Shown piece after piece: positions 8,133-17,873 of a DNA stretch of 50,449 nucleotides. Both the position numbers and the translations under genes were made by a program. The notes beneath the pieces are model-generated. The model was not told the origin of the DNA. It made no database searches and saw nothing but the letters and a program-made list of their open reading frames with translations. Each line of letters opens with the position of its first letter. Within the stretch, counting starts at the first letter, position 1. Source of the stretch: Rhodothermales bacterium (GTDB lineage: Bacteria > Bacteroidota > Rhodothermia > Rhodothermales > Bin80); the NCBI GenBank assembly GCA_012271205.1, contig JAAXGT010000156.1, forward strand, positions 1-50,449, read 5' to 3'.

Positions 8133-9781
8133 TCGTTGGTACTAAAGTTGCTGGGTTCACTCGGCGCATAACCAATACGATGCGCCACGGCGTGTACCGA
8201 ATGCCACCCGCCCGGGGTGATCGGATCGGTGTATACTTGCCACTGAGTGCCTAGGGATTCGCCTTTATCAAGCACTTGATAGCCGATAGAAGCTCCTTTT
8301 GTGGCAGATGTGAGGTGCAACTGGCCGTCTTCCCTGTGGAATGTAACGGGAGTTGTATGCGGCTGGACATGATTGGGCCATAGCGTAGCAACGAACTCCA
8401 TTTCGGGCATTGTGCCGGGATCATTCACGGCCGCCATCCATGTGTCCAGTTCCTCACGCATAGCCATTAGGCGTTCGGTCTGTGCCGGATCATCCGCGAT
8501 ATTGTTCAATTCATGTGGATCCACCTGCGTATCAAACAGCTCTTCGATGGGCTTTGACGTCCTAAACCACTGCGCCTGTGCCGGTGTGAGTCCGCCTTCC
8601 TCGCGGAGGCGCAAGAGCTCTTGCATGGACGCCATCTGTTCGCGATAGGTCACGGCCAAATAGTATCCCCGGTTTGGCCGAAAATTCCGGATGTACTTGT
8701 AGCGCGCATCACGCACCGCGCGCTTGGTGTCATACTCCGTGTCAAACCGGTCTGCGGCGGCATGTATATACCGGCGAGGTTGACTGGCGCGTTGTGCACC
8801 CAGGAATGCCTGGCCTTCCAGATATGCCGGAAGCGGAATGCCCGCAAGGGAAAACGCCGTAGGTGCCAGATCGATAAAGCTGACAAGCTGCGAATCAACG
8901 GTGCCGGCGAGTCGCGCTTCCGGGAAGCGGACCAGCAGTGGCACATGCAGTCCGGAGTCGTAGAGTTGTCTCTTCTGCCGGGGCAATGGCCCGCCGTGAT
9001 CGGAATAGAAAAAGATGATGGTTTTGTCCAGCAATCCATCGGCTTCCAACTGGTTCAGCATTTGGCCAATGCGGGCGTCCAGGATTCGGATGTTGGAGTA
9101 CATGCGGCGCACGTCCTTTCGGACGAGTTCAGTATCCGGGAGATAGGGCGGAATGGGCACGTCCAGATTCGCCTCTACCCAGAGCGAATCCGCCGCTCGC
9201 CTCCAGATCTGGGATTCGTGCGTGACGCCAAAGTTGAACACGGAAAAAAACGGCATGCCATCCGGGCGATTGCGCCAGTGAGCCTGATTGCCATTTTCAT
9301 CCCATGCCGTCACCGGGGCTCTGAATTGGTAGTCCTGTTTGGCATTGTTGGTTGTGTAGTAGCCATGCATTCGGAGACTTTCGCTCATCATGCGCACTTC
9401 CGGTGCCGGCACAGCCTCATACGGGATCACACCGATGGACTCCATATACTCAATGCGGGAGCTCGTACGCATATGCTGCGCGCCACCACTTGTGGGATAG
9501 ACGCCGGTCGCAATTCCGAATCTGCTCGGAGCACACACTCCAGATACGGAGAACATATGCGTAAATTGCACACCTTCCCGTGCCAGTCGGCTGAGGTTCG
9601 GTGTGCTGATCGTGGAGTCCCCGTAAGTCGGAATTACGGGACTCATGTCTTCTGCTACCAGCCACAGTATATTCGGTCGCTCAGGTATCTTCAGTACGCC
9701 GTAGTCGGGCGAAGAAGGTTGCTCCAACACGTTGGTGCAGGCGGTACCGAGGAGCAGGAGAACGAGGGAAGCGTATCGCAT
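8129..9781 (-). CDS. Lipoprotein sulfatase (arylsulfatase family, type I)
   Basis: The ATG at 9781 was chosen because it gives a lipoprotein signal (MRYASLVLLLLGTAC, lipobox LGTAC). Upstream codons in frame lack one. The 550-residue protein has the sulfatase core: NILWLVAEDMSP supplies the first metal ligands, and GVCAPSR (Cys ~83) is the CxPSR signature converted to formylglycine. IIFFYSDHGGPLPRQKRQLY supplies the later metal site. After the catalytic domain, about 470-550 resembles a C-terminal CHB_HEX_C/Fn3-like beta domain (TSATKGASIGYQVLDKG). The EDMSP form is common in heparan N-sulfatase-like members, but the substrate is unknown. A paralogue with the same layout is at 42302-44056. No sulfatase-maturing enzyme is in the window. 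Confidence 0.92.
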   Translation of the reverse strand: MRYASLVLLLLGTACTNVLEQPSSPDYGVLKIPERPNILWLVAEDMSPVIPTYGDSTISTPNLSRLAREGVQFTHMFSVSGVCAPSRFGIATGVYPTSGGAQHMRTSSRIEYMESIGVIPYEAVPAPEVRMMSESLRMHGYYTTNNAKQDYQFRAPVTAWDENGNQAHWRNRPDGMPFFSVFNFGVTHESQIWRRAADSLWVEANLDVPIPPYLPDTELVRKDVRRMYSNIRILDARIGQMLNQLEADGLLDKTIIFFYSDHGGPLPRQKRQLYDSGLHVPLLVRFPEARLAGTVDSQLVSFIDLAPTAFSLAGIPLPAYLEGQAFLGAQRASQPRRYIHAAADRFDTEYDTKRAVRDARYKYIRNFRPNRGYYLAVTYREQMASMQELLRLREEGGLTPAQAQWFRTSKPIEELFDTQVDPHELNNIADDPAQTERLMAMREELDTWMAAVNDPGTMPEMEFVATLWPNHVQPHTTPVTFHREDGQLHLTSATKGASIGYQVLDKGESLGTQWQVYTDPITPGGWHSVHAVAHRIGYAPSEPSNFSTND

Positions 9782-9835
9782 TTGATGGCAAGTCAGTGCC
9801 TGGTTGAAGCAAGATACCCGATAAATATTCAGCGA

Positions 9836-10759
9836 ATGACGCCCGACATGCAGGTCATGGAGTTTTTTGGAGTGCACACGGGAGGGTCCTTCGCGATGAA
9901 GTTGTTTTCGGCGTGGTCTGCCGCGCTGGGCATTGAAGGAGCTTCGCTGCGCGGCGTCGATTTGCCACTAGGTGGCGCGTTGGACCAGCATCGCGAGGCC
10001 GTATTGCGGCTAAAGCAGGATTCGGCCACTCGGGGTGCTTTGGTTACCTCACACAAGTTAACGGTTGTGCGGGCGGCCGGTGATTTGATTGATCATCTCA
10101 CGCCGGAAGCCAGGTTTTGCGGTGAGGTATCAGCACTCTATAAGCGAGGTCCAGCGTTACTGGGACACGCGTGTGATCCGGCCAACTGCGGGCGTGCCAT
10201 GATGCATTTCCTGGGGCAAGACTGGTGGCAGACGCATCCCCAAGCTGGCATATTGTCTTTCGGGGGGGGCGGGGCGACTGTTGCACTTTTGATGTACCTG
10301 CTCACACAGGCACGCCATCGTCCACGCTTCGTGCAGGTGGTGGAAAAACGCATGGACAATTTGGATCACTGCAAGAGCGTGGCAGAGAGATTCTGTGACA
10401 GCGGTATGCGGCTGCGTTTTGTGCACAGCAGTGACGCCGATGTGTGCGATAAGCTGGTGGCCGAATTGCCAGCGTACTCGCTCGTCGTCAATGCTACTGG
10501 AATGGGCAAGGATGTACCGGGCTCACCGGTCTCGGGCAAAGTGGCCTTTCCGGATAACGGTGCGGTCTGGGAACTCAATTATCGCGGTGAACGCCCTTTC
10601 CTGTATCAGGCGCGCGGGCAGGCTGCGTTACGAAATCTGATCGTGGAAGATGGTTGGCAGTACTTTCTGTACGGGTGGGCAAGCGTAATGAGCTTGGTCT
10701 ACGATGTGCCGCTTACGGAGGCGCGGTTTGCCGCTTTTGTCCGTGCCAGTGCCGCGTGA
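9836..10759 (+). CDS. Shikimate dehydrogenase (AroE)-like protein
   Basis: The 307-residue protein follows the AroE two-domain plan. The N-terminal substrate domain includes VHTGGSFAM, at the position of the substrate-binding serines, and LVTSHKLTVV, whose lysine matches the catalytic lysine. The aspartate in CDPANCGRAM matches the second catalytic residue. The Rossmann domain has SFGGGGATVALLMYL (a GAGG-type loop), VVNATGMGKDVPGSP and WELNYRGERPFLYQARG. The usual asparagine of the AVNT segment reads EVSAL, so the active site differs from biosynthetic AroE. It starts 54 bases from the divergent sulfatase. With a sugar isomerase and phosphatase downstream, a catabolic role on a cyclic polyol or sugar acid is likelier than shikimate synthesis; that is inference. 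Confidence 0.7.
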   Translation: MTPDMQVMEFFGVHTGGSFAMKLFSAWSAALGIEGASLRGVDLPLGGALDQHREAVLRLKQDSATRGALVTSHKLTVVRAAGDLIDHLTPEARFCGEVSALYKRGPALLGHACDPANCGRAMMHFLGQDWWQTHPQAGILSFGGGGATVALLMYLLTQARHRPRFVQVVEKRMDNLDHCKSVAERFCDSGMRLRFVHSSDADVCDKLVAELPAYSLVVNATGMGKDVPGSPVSGKVAFPDNGAVWELNYRGERPFLYQARGQAALRNLIVEDGWQYFLYGWASVMSLVYDVPLTEARFAAFVRASAA

Positions 10760-11000
10760 CGGGCCCTGTGCAACAGCATCGGATCCAATTGGGTCAAGTC
10801 CTGAACTGGATCCACCGAAAATGCAGATTGTCACAGTGAGAGCGCAAGTCTTCGCCAAGTAATCAGGTGGGGGCCAGACAGATGGCCGATCCGGATAAGA
10901 GCGCCTGATTGTCGCCAGCTGGATCCCGTCCGGGACGATTCTGTGCACAGCAGTGGACGTCAAGTCTTAGTTTTCGCGATCATCCAAACGAATTGGCCTC

Positions 11001-11921
11001 ATGAAGCTGGGTTTTGTCAGTGCCATCCTGCCGGAATTGTCTGTAGAGGACGTCTTTCGGTTTGCCCATTCGGCGGGCTACGACTGTGTTGAACTCATGT
11101 GTTGGCCCATTGGAAAGGCCACGCGCCGATACGCGGGCGTGACGCACGTTGACGTACAGTCGCTTACGCCGGAACGCGCGCAAGACATCAATGTGCTTTC
11201 TGATAAGTACAGTGTGGCAATAAGCGCCTTGGGGTACTATCCGAATCCGCTGTGCCCGGATCCCGCTGAAGCCAAGGTTTACATCGCCCAAATCAAGCGC
11301 ATGATTAAGGCTGCCCGGTTGCTGGGTCTGAATACCGTCAACACATTTGTTGGCCGTGACTGGACAAAGAGCGTGGACGACAACTGGGTGAAGCTATTGG
11401 AGGTGTGGAAGCCTCTGGTAACGTTCGCCGAAACGTGCGGCGTTCGAATTGGTATCGAGAATTGTCCGATGTATTTCACGGGTGATGAGTGGCCGGCGGG
11501 CAAGAATATTGCGCATTCGCCAGCTATATGGCGGCGCTTGTTTGCAGATCTTGACAGTGACCATATTGGGCTCAATTATGATCCGTCGCACATGATATGG
11601 CAGCGAATGGATTACGTGAAGCCCATCCGCAACTTTGCTTCCCGAATGTTTCATGTACACGCAAAGGATGTGCGGCTGGATCGCGAGCGACTGGATGAAG
11701 TCGGGATTCTGGCTACGCCCAATGAATACCACACGCCCAAGCTGCCTGGTCTGGGCGATGTGAACTGGGGCAAGTTTTTTTCGGTACTCACAGACACTGG
11801 ATATAACGGGCCCGTATGTGTAGAGGTGGAGGATCGCGCCTACGAGAAGACGCTGGGCGCACGCAAGGCCGCATTGGTGCAGAGTGCCACCTATCTGCGG
11901 CAGTTTATTCCGGTTCGCTAA
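11001..11921 (+). CDS. Sugar phosphate isomerase/epimerase (xylose isomerase-like TIM barrel)
   Basis: The protein has 306 residues, no signal peptide, and is predicted cytoplasmic. The TIM-barrel metal ligands appear in the expected order: Glu in RIGIENCPM (about 150), Asp in GLNYDPSHM (about 190), His in [14 protein letters not shown] (about 215) and Glu in [11 protein letters not shown] (about 275). The metal site is therefore complete, unlike the exported paralogue at 5721-6548. Members isomerise or epimerise sugars and keto-sugars or dehydrate inosose. The [14 protein letters not shown] segment is typical. It sits 241 bases after the AroE-like gene and about 125 bases before the HAD gene, all on plus. 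The spacer at 10760-11000 holds a GGATCCA/TGGATCC inverted repeat near 10780-10815 but no gene. Confidence 0.85.
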   Translation: MKLGFVSAILPELSVEDVFRFAHSAGYDCVELMCWPIGKATRRYAGVTHVDVQSLTPERAQDINVLSDKYSVAISALGYYPNPLCPDPAEAKVYIAQIKRMIKAARLLGLNTVNTFVGRDWTKSVDDNWVKLLEVWKPLVTFAETCGVRIGIENCPMYFTGDEWPAGKNIAHSPAIWRRLFADLDSDHIGLNYDPSHMIWQRMDYVKPIRNFASRMFHVHAKDVRLDRERLDEVGILATPNEYHTPKLPGLGDVNWGKFFSVLTDTGYNGPVCVEVEDRAYEKTLGARKAALVQSATYLRQFIPVR

Positions 11922-12045
11922 TTCGTGAAGGCGGCTGACAGGCTGCGCCAGAGCGCATGTGAAGAATCAGTAAGTACACGCTTACGGCGTGTATCCTCCC
12001 CGGCCAACAAGCGTTGACTGGGCGACCATTGGACATGCTGATGTC

Positions 12046-12915
12046 ATGGGTAATCCAGCAGGGATACTGCGCAAGGGAAAGGACTTCTTTGTTGCTATCG
12101 ATTCGGACGGCTGCGTGTTCGATACGATGGAAATCAAGCACAAGGAGTGTTTTTGCCCGGTGACGATCCGCCATTATAATCTACAAGCCGCCAGCAAGTA
12201 TGTCCGGCAAGCTTGGGAGTTTGTCAATCTCTACTCCAGGCAGCGAGGGACGAACCGTTTCCCGGCTTTAGTTGCCGTGATGGACCTGTTGCGTGCACGC
12301 CCGGAAGTGCAGCAGCGTGCGGTGCAGATTCCAGTGCTGAAGACCTTGAGATCTTGGATCGCAAGAGAATCAAAGCTGGGTAATCCGGCACTGCGCCAAG
12401 CCGCCAACAGCCAGGCCGAGCTAGAGGATGTACTGCAGTGGAGTGAGGCGGTAAATGCTTCTGTAAACTCGATGGTCTACGGCGTACCGCCCTTTCCATA
12501 TGTGGATGCAAGCCTGCGCAAGGCGGCTGCTCAAGCCGATCTGATAGTAGCTTCCAGTACGCCTAGTGAAGCGCTGCGGCGGGAATGGACGGAGCATGGG
12601 CTGGCCCGGTATGTGCGCATGATTGCAGGCCAGGAAACCGGCAGCAAGGTGCAGCAGCTGGCGCGTGCTGCGGGGCAGCAGTATCCGCCGAACCGGATGC
12701 TGATGATTGGTGATGCGCTCGGAGACCTGAATGCTGCACGAAGTGCGGGGGCCTCCTTCTACCCGATTCTGCCCGGTCAGGAAGAGCTCTCTTGGGAACG
12801 ATTCTTTACCGAGGTGCTGGATCGGTTCTTCGCGGGCCGCTACCACGGCGCTTACGAAAAAGAACGCGTGGCTGAGCTGTATGCTGCTTTACCCGAAAAC
12901 CCGCCTTGGACATAG
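12046..12915 (+). CDS. HAD superfamily hydrolase (phosphatase)
   Basis: The 289-residue protein has the HAD motifs in order: motif I as AIDSDGCVFDTME (DxDGxxxD, nucleophile near residue 19), motif II as LIVASSTPSEALRREW, and motif IV as MLMIGDALGDLNAARSAGA. A large helical cap of about 130 residues lies between motifs I and II. The ATG at 12046 was preferred to an upstream GTG at 11989, as it places motif I at the usual distance from the N-terminus. The probable reaction is hydrolysis of a phosphorylated small metabolite, perhaps an intermediate handled by the isomerase upstream. The gene converges on the zinc dehydrogenase gene with 55 bases between. Confidence 0.8.
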   Translation: MGNPAGILRKGKDFFVAIDSDGCVFDTMEIKHKECFCPVTIRHYNLQAASKYVRQAWEFVNLYSRQRGTNRFPALVAVMDLLRARPEVQQRAVQIPVLKTLRSWIARESKLGNPALRQAANSQAELEDVLQWSEAVNASVNSMVYGVPPFPYVDASLRKAAAQADLIVASSTPSEALRREWTEHGLARYVRMIAGQETGSKVQQLARAAGQQYPPNRMLMIGDALGDLNAARSAGASFYPILPGQEELSWERFFTEVLDRFFAGRYHGAYEKERVAELYAALPENPPWT

Positions 12916-12970
12916 TACCGAGCGGTAGTTGGAATAAAAGCATCTCCAGGCTGCTCTGTCGCTTCCAGCC

Positions 12971-13972
12971 TCAGGGCTTTAGCAGGACCTTGATAAGTTC
13001 CGGACTTTGGCCCTGCTGCAGACGGTCAAAGGCCAGCGGACCATCCTCGAGGGACATTTTCGCACTGATCAACGGTTCAGGATTCAATTGACCACTGGTC
13101 AGACGTGCGAGTGCCTCCGCGTACTCACCCCCGCTGGCATATGTGCCGGCAAGGATTAATTCCTTTGCTACAACGGCTTGAATGTCTACTGGCGGGCACT
13201 GAGCCGCGTTGCCAACCAAGACGATGTGGCCTCCCGGCTGGGTGCCTCGAATGGCCGCTTCAATCGTAGGGGCAATGCCGACTGCTTCAAACGTAACGTC
13301 GGCTTCATACGCGTAATCCGCAGGTATTTCGGTTACGCCAGCTCCAATGTGACGAGCTACCTCGAGGCGATGCGCATTCAGGTCAGTTACAATTACCTCG
13401 CGGGGATCCTGCAGACAAACGGCCTGCAACACGCACAGGCCTATCGTGCCCGCACCAATTATGAGAACGCGTTTCCGGTCCAAACCGGGGGCGCGACAAA
13501 CGGCATGCAGTCCGATGGCCAGAGGCTCGAGCATAGCTGCATGCCGGAAGGAGAGCGAATCCGGGATCGGATGCAGCGAATGGGCCGGAAGGTTAACATA
13601 TTCAGCCATGGCACCGTGACGCTTCATGCCCGGTACGCTTACCCCGAGCACCTCTCGGCGTGCGCAGCGATTGAATTTACGGTTTGCACAGGCTGTGCAC
13701 GTGTTGCAATACACCGTAGAATCGAAGCACACACGCTGGTTCACTTGTAGGTCTTGAACACCGGGCCCCAATTCGGCTACAACACCGGCCGCTTCGTGTC
13801 CCATGATCAGCGGCGGAATACGCCGGCCCGTTGTGCCGGTGTACCCGAGCACGTCCGAGCCGCAGATTCCTACTGCGCATACGCGGACCAGCACGTCACC
13901 ATTGGCCAATGCGGGGATCGGCAGGTCTTCAAGCTTCAGGGTAAACGGAGCCGTGTACAAAAGGGCTTTCAT
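12971..13972 (-). CDS. Zinc-dependent alcohol/polyol dehydrogenase (MDR family)
   Basis: The 333-residue protein is a medium-chain dehydrogenase. The catalytic zinc region is [12 protein letters not shown] with [10 protein letters not shown] (GHE motif). The structural zinc lobe has four cysteines in [15 protein letters not shown]. The NAD-binding fold is [17 protein letters not shown], followed by [13 protein letters not shown], where the Asp after the second strand suggests NAD rather than NADP. It resembles sorbitol, galactitol-1-phosphate and threonine-type dehydrogenases. Its ATG overlaps the stop of the dehydratase gene as ATGA (13969-13972), so the two are probably translationally coupled. 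It is the last gene of the five-gene minus-strand operon. It may oxidise the sugar, aldonate or a keto-acid intermediate; the exact step is unknown. Confidence 0.88.
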   Translation of the reverse strand: MKALLYTAPFTLKLEDLPIPALANGDVLVRVCAVGICGSDVLGYTGTTGRRIPPLIMGHEAAGVVAELGPGVQDLQVNQRVCFDSTVYCNTCTACANRKFNRCARREVLGVSVPGMKRHGAMAEYVNLPAHSLHPIPDSLSFRHAAMLEPLAIGLHAVCRAPGLDRKRVLIIGAGTIGLCVLQAVCLQDPREVIVTDLNAHRLEVARHIGAGVTEIPADYAYEADVTFEAVGIAPTIEAAIRGTQPGGHIVLVGNAAQCPPVDIQAVVAKELILAGTYASGGEYAEALARLTSGQLNPEPLISAKMSLEDGPLAFDRLQQGQSPELIKVLLKP

Positions 13973-15648
13973 ACAGTCGGAAATGCATCCGTGACGCAGC
14001 CCTCACTGGCGGAAGACACTGTATGGGCATAGCGCAGCAGAATACCGTGCTTTGCCTTTAGCGGGGGCGGTTGCCACGCCGAGCGGCGCCTTGCCAAGGT
14101 GGCGTCGTCGATATCAAGGGTGATTGAATTATTCACGGCATCGATCGTGATGGGGTCGCCATCTTCTACCAGGGCGATGGTGCCGCCCACTTGCGCTTCC
14201 GGCGTAATGTGGCCTACCACAAAGCCGTGCGTGCCTCCGGAGAATCTTCCGTCTGTGATGAGTGCCACCTTGCCGCCCAGGCCAGCGCCCATGATTGCGC
14301 CTGTGGGACGGAGCATTTCGGGCATACCAGGGCCGCCTTTTGGTCCACAGAACCGGATTACCAGTACGTCACCCGGCGCAACGGATAAGCTCAGTATGGC
14401 TTCCATGGCCGCTTTCTCACTGTCAAAGACGCGTGCACTCCCGCAGAAGCGCTCGCCTTCTTTGCCTGTAACCTTCGCAATAGCGCCTTCTTCTGCCAGA
14501 TTTCCGTACAGGACCTGAAGATGGCCTGTGGATTTGATGGGCTTTGCCAACGGGCGCACAACATCCTGTTCCGGAGCCAGGGTGCCAGCTTCTGCCAAGT
14601 TATCCGCTATCGTTTTGCCCGTAACCGTCAGGCAGTCACCGTTAAGCAGGCTGTGTTCCAGCAGCATTTTCATGACGCCCGGCACTCCGCCTGCATTGTA
14701 GAGATCTTCCATCACGTACTGGCCGCTGGGTTTGAGGTCGGCCAACAGCGGCGTGCAATCACTAATGCGCTGGAAGTCATCCAAGTTCAGCGGGACGCAG
14801 GTCGCCTTGGCCATGGCAATAAGGTGCAGGGCTGCGTTAGTGGACCCCCCGAGCACGATGCTAACACGCAAAGCATTTTCAAAGGCTTCGCGCGTCATGA
14901 TATCCCGTGGTTTGATATCCTGCTCTAAAAGGTGCTCAATGGCCGGCCCAACGCGACCGGTTTCCATTTGCTTTTCAAAGCTGACCGCCGGGTACGACGA
15001 GTCGTATGGCAGTGTCATCCCCAGTGCCTCGATGGCAGATGCCATGGTGTTAGCCGTGTACATGCCCCCGCATGCGCCTGCCCCGGGACAGGCATTGCGG
15101 GCGATATCGCGAAAGTCCTGGTCCGTTATGGTACCGGTTGCGCGTTGCCCGGCGGCCTCGAATGCAGCGACAATATCGATATTTTGGCCGTTCCAGGAGC
15201 CGGGCCTGATAGTGCCTCCATATACCATGAGCCCGGGGCGATTCAATCGGGCCAAAGCCATTATGGAGCCCGGCATGTTTTTGTCGCATCCTGCGACGGC
15301 CACCACAGCATCGTACCATTGCGCCGAAGCCACCGTTTCGATCGATTCCGCAATGATATCGCGTGAAGGCAGCGAATAGCGCATACCTGAAGAGCCCATC
15401 GAAATACCGTCACTAACGCCAATGGTGTGATAGATAAGGCCCACCAGACTGCGTGCCTGCACACTCCGTTTGATGTGCACGGCGAGGTCGTTCAGGTGCA
15501 TATTGCATGGGTTGCCTTCCCAGCCCATGCTCACGATGCCGACCTGTGCCTTGTTCAGGTCCGCTTCAGTAAGTCCAATAGCGTGCAGCATGGCACGGGC
15601 GCCACCCTGCATTTCATTCTGTGTGACTTGCCGGCTGTATTTGTTCAT
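13969..15648 (-). CDS. ilvD: Dihydroxy-acid dehydratase family protein (IlvD/Edd)
   Basis: The 559-residue protein is typical IlvD length. Iron-sulfur ligand cysteines are in [20 protein letters not shown] and [14 protein letters not shown]. Further blocks are [52 protein letters not shown] and the C-terminal [13 protein letters not shown]. The pattern is closest to branched-chain-pathway IlvD, which turns 2,3-dihydroxy-isovalerate into the 2-keto acid. The family also includes sugar-acid dehydratases. Its position between a gluconate-type permease and a polyol dehydrogenase, with a fumarylacetoacetase-like hydrolase and an SDR upstream, points to an aldonate substrate. Sequence and context thus disagree, and both readings are possible. 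It overlaps the next gene by 4 bases and follows the permease after 7. Confidence 0.85.
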   Translation of the reverse strand: MNKYSRQVTQNEMQGGARAMLHAIGLTEADLNKAQVGIVSMGWEGNPCNMHLNDLAVHIKRSVQARSLVGLIYHTIGVSDGISMGSSGMRYSLPSRDIIAESIETVASAQWYDAVVAVAGCDKNMPGSIMALARLNRPGLMVYGGTIRPGSWNGQNIDIVAAFEAAGQRATGTITDQDFRDIARNACPGAGACGGMYTANTMASAIEALGMTLPYDSSYPAVSFEKQMETGRVGPAIEHLLEQDIKPRDIMTREAFENALRVSIVLGGSTNAALHLIAMAKATCVPLNLDDFQRISDCTPLLADLKPSGQYVMEDLYNAGGVPGVMKMLLEHSLLNGDCLTVTGKTIADNLAEAGTLAPEQDVVRPLAKPIKSTGHLQVLYGNLAEEGAIAKVTGKEGERFCGSARVFDSEKAAMEAILSLSVAPGDVLVIRFCGPKGGPGMPEMLRPTGAIMGAGLGGKVALITDGRFSGGTHGFVVGHITPEAQVGGTIALVEDGDPITIDAVNNSITLDIDDATLARRRSAWQPPPLKAKHGILLRYAHTVSSASEGCVTDAFPTV

Positions 15649-15655
15649 AGTGGGC

Positions 15656-17005
15656 CTAAGCTAGAGGCATAATCCAGGATAGAAAGAGTGTAACGAGGCC
15701 GCCAGTTACGCCAAGTATGACTAGGAGAAGCGACCAGGATTTGAGCGTTTCGACTTCCGTCAGGCCGCTCATCTTTGCGTAGATCCAGAAACCACTGTCG
15801 TTCATCCACGAGCCTACCAGAGAGCCTGCCCCGATGGCAGTGCCTACATAGACTACATTGAAGCCCAAACTGGCGGGCGTGATCATGGCTCCAAGCATGG
15901 CTGAGGCGGTAATCATGGCGACTGTGGAGGAGCCTTGGGCAAACTTGAGCAGGCTGGCAATGCCAAAACCAAGTAACAGCATTGCCATGCCTGAAGTTTG
16001 TGACGAATCAGCGAACATACTGCTGATTGCGGGACCGATTTGTGCCTCTTTGAGCATGGCCCCAAACGTACCACCCGCCGCAGTAATCAAGATGATGAGT
16101 CCGCCGCTCATGAGCGACTGCTCAAGCAGCTGCGAGAGGCTCTCCCGCGACGGGCGCCGCATGCGGATGTACAATGCTGTCGCGGCGATGCCGGCTAGGA
16201 GCAGTGCCATGTTGGGATCACCCAGTATCATAATCCAGTGGGCTGCCACAGACGAGTTATCCATTATTGGCAAGAACACCGTTTTTCCGGAAATGAGAAC
16301 AACCGGAAGTGCGATAGGCAGTACGGATGTGGCCAGGCTTGGCAGCGTTTTAAGCGCCGCGTTTTCGGTTTTAACGCCGGGCACATCGCGCATGGGTACG
16401 GGCATTTTATTATTCAGCCATCCTGCGTAGAAAAGGCCCAACATTGTGGCGGGAAGAGCGACGAGGGCTCCGACTATGATCAGCGTGCCCAAGTCAATGC
16501 TCAAGTTCTCCGCAATCACCAGGGGCCCAGGTGTAGGGGGGACTAGCGCGTGGGTGGCTGCGGCCCCGGCGGCAATAGCTACGACGTACTTCAGATAATC
16601 ACGGCCAGTCGCCGTGAACATCGAGCGTGCGAGGGGGACCAGGAGATAAAATACCGTGTCGAAAAAAACGGGTACGGAAAGCACAAAGCCGCTGGCTGCC
16701 AGCGCAGTGCCTCCACGCTTTTGGCCCAGAAGTCCTATGAAAGCATTCACGATCCGGTCCGCAGCTCCGCTGGCCATCATGGTGACGCCGATGACTGCGG
16801 CCATGGCAATTACGATGCCGATACTGCCCGCAGTCGACCCGAACGCTACAGCTACGCGACTGATCTTCCCGCTCCAGTCTCCTGGTGCAAGCAAGCTGAC
16901 GACAATTGCAGCCGTAATGAGAGCAACAAAGGCGTTAATCCGCAGGCCGACAATCATGCCGACCACGATCAAAATGGCAAGAAGCAGTATGAGGAGAGGA
17001 GTCAT
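15656..17005 (-). CDS. GntP-family gluconate/sugar-acid permease
   Basis: The protein has 449 residues and many hydrophobic segments ([19 protein letters not shown] at the N-terminus, [36 protein letters not shown]). Family landmarks are [36 protein letters not shown] and [19 protein letters not shown]. The [10 protein letters not shown] block is characteristic of GntP transporters, proton symporters for gluconate and related hydroxy-acids in the inner membrane. The ATG at 17005 was chosen because it begins the first membrane helix and sits 4 bases after the stop of the hydrolase gene. This gene gives the operon its likely substrate class: a sugar acid taken up intact. Confidence 0.92.
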   Translation of the reverse strand: MTPLLILLLAILIVVGMIVGLRINAFVALITAAIVVSLLAPGDWSGKISRVAVAFGSTAGSIGIVIAMAAVIGVTMMASGAADRIVNAFIGLLGQKRGGTALAASGFVLSVPVFFDTVFYLLVPLARSMFTATGRDYLKYVVAIAAGAAATHALVPPTPGPLVIAENLSIDLGTLIIVGALVALPATMLGLFYAGWLNNKMPVPMRDVPGVKTENAALKTLPSLATSVLPIALPVVLISGKTVFLPIMDNSSVAAHWIMILGDPNMALLLAGIAATALYIRMRRPSRESLSQLLEQSLMSGGLIILITAAGGTFGAMLKEAQIGPAISSMFADSSQTSGMAMLLLGFGIASLLKFAQGSSTVAMITASAMLGAMITPASLGFNVVYVGTAIGAGSLVGSWMNDSGFWIYAKMSGLTEVETLKSWSLLLVILGVTGGLVTLFLSWIMPLA

Positions 17006-17009
17006 AAAA

Positions 17010-17861
17010 TCATACAGCTTCCAAGGCCCGGGCCACCTGCTGCGAGCTCCCCAGGCCATCAATGCCGAGCTCGACCACATCGCCGGGCTTGAGGTACCGG
17101 GGCGGCTTCAGGCCTAGCCCCACGCCAGCGGGAGTGCCTGTAGAAATGATGTCTCCTGGCAACAGCGTCATAAAACGGCTTATGTAGCTTATCAGCCGGG
17201 GCACCCCAAAAATAAAATCGTTGGTATTGCTCTTTTGCAGGAGCACACCGTTTACCTTAAGCCACAGTTCCAAGTTATGCGGGTTCGGGATTTCGTCACG
17301 GGTGGCCATCCAGGGGCCAAGTGGGGCGAAGGTATTGCAACTCTTGCCTTTGACCCACTGGCCGCCTCTTTCCAGTTGGAATTCGCGTTCACTGTAGTCA
17401 TTGTGCAGCACGTAGCCGGCCACGTACTGCATAGCTTCGTCCTCGGGAACGTGGGAAGCTTGCATTCCAATAACCACGGCAAGCTCCACTTCCCAGTCAG
17501 TTTTTTCTCCGGGGATTATCAAGTCATCGTTCGGCCCGCAGATGGCAGATGTGGCCTTGAAAAACAGCACTGGTTCGGATGGCAGATCCATCCTGCTTTC
17601 GCGGGCATGGGCGGCATAGTTAAGGCCTATGCACACGAGTTTAGACGGCCGGCAAACAGGGGGGCCGAGGCGGGCATTCGGATCAGCATTTGGCAGGCGG
17701 TCAGCCCGGTTCGTCCAGTCTCGCAGGCGATCAAGGCCGCCGGTGGCGAAGAAGTTCTCGTCATAGTCCTCGCCGAAGCCGGAGGCGTCCGCGCGTGTGC
17801 CATCGGGCATTAGCAGTCCCGGGTTCTCGGCTCCGCATGCGCCAAATCGAATAAGTTTCAC
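17010..17861 (-). CDS. Fumarylacetoacetate hydrolase family protein (likely 2,4-diketo-3-deoxy sugar acid hydrolase)
   Basis: The 283-residue protein starts with GTG at 17861 (MKLIRFGACGAENPG), the normal N-terminus of this subfamily. The FAH fold is marked by KLVCIGLNYAAHARESRMDL, the metal-ligand acidic set in KTDWEVELAVVIG (E-x-E) and VLHNDYSEREFQ (Asp). GQWVKGKSCNTFAPLGPWM, GDIISTGTPAGVG and LKPGDVVELGIDGLG complete it. In characterised non-phosphorylative L-fucose and L-rhamnose pathways, a hydrolase of this type cleaves the 2,4-diketo-3-deoxy acid to pyruvate and a hydroxy acid. An SDR directly upstream and a permease and dehydratase downstream match that logic. The exact sugar is inferred, not shown. 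Confidence 0.85.
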   Translation of the reverse strand: MKLIRFGACGAENPGLLMPDGTRADASGFGEDYDENFFATGGLDRLRDWTNRADRLPNADPNARLGPPVCRPSKLVCIGLNYAAHARESRMDLPSEPVLFFKATSAICGPNDDLIIPGEKTDWEVELAVVIGMQASHVPEDEAMQYVAGYVLHNDYSEREFQLERGGQWVKGKSCNTFAPLGPWMATRDEIPNPHNLELWLKVNGVLLQKSNTNDFIFGVPRLISYISRFMTLLPGDIISTGTPAGVGLGLKPPRYLKPGDVVELGIDGLGSSQQVARALEAV

Positions 17862-17873
17862 GGGTTCGTTGAT

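Noticed and set aside
8621-10759. A 712-residue plus-strand frame spanning the sulfatase and the AroE-like gene
   Set aside because: Its first ~400 residues are the antisense of the sulfatase and look non-protein-like (many His/Arg/Cys). Only the part from the ATG at 9836 matches a family.
10760-11000. Spacer with GGATCCA/TGGATCC inverted repeat as a terminator or operator
   Set aside because: The arms are only 7 bases, with a loop of about 20 and no T-run; likely chance.
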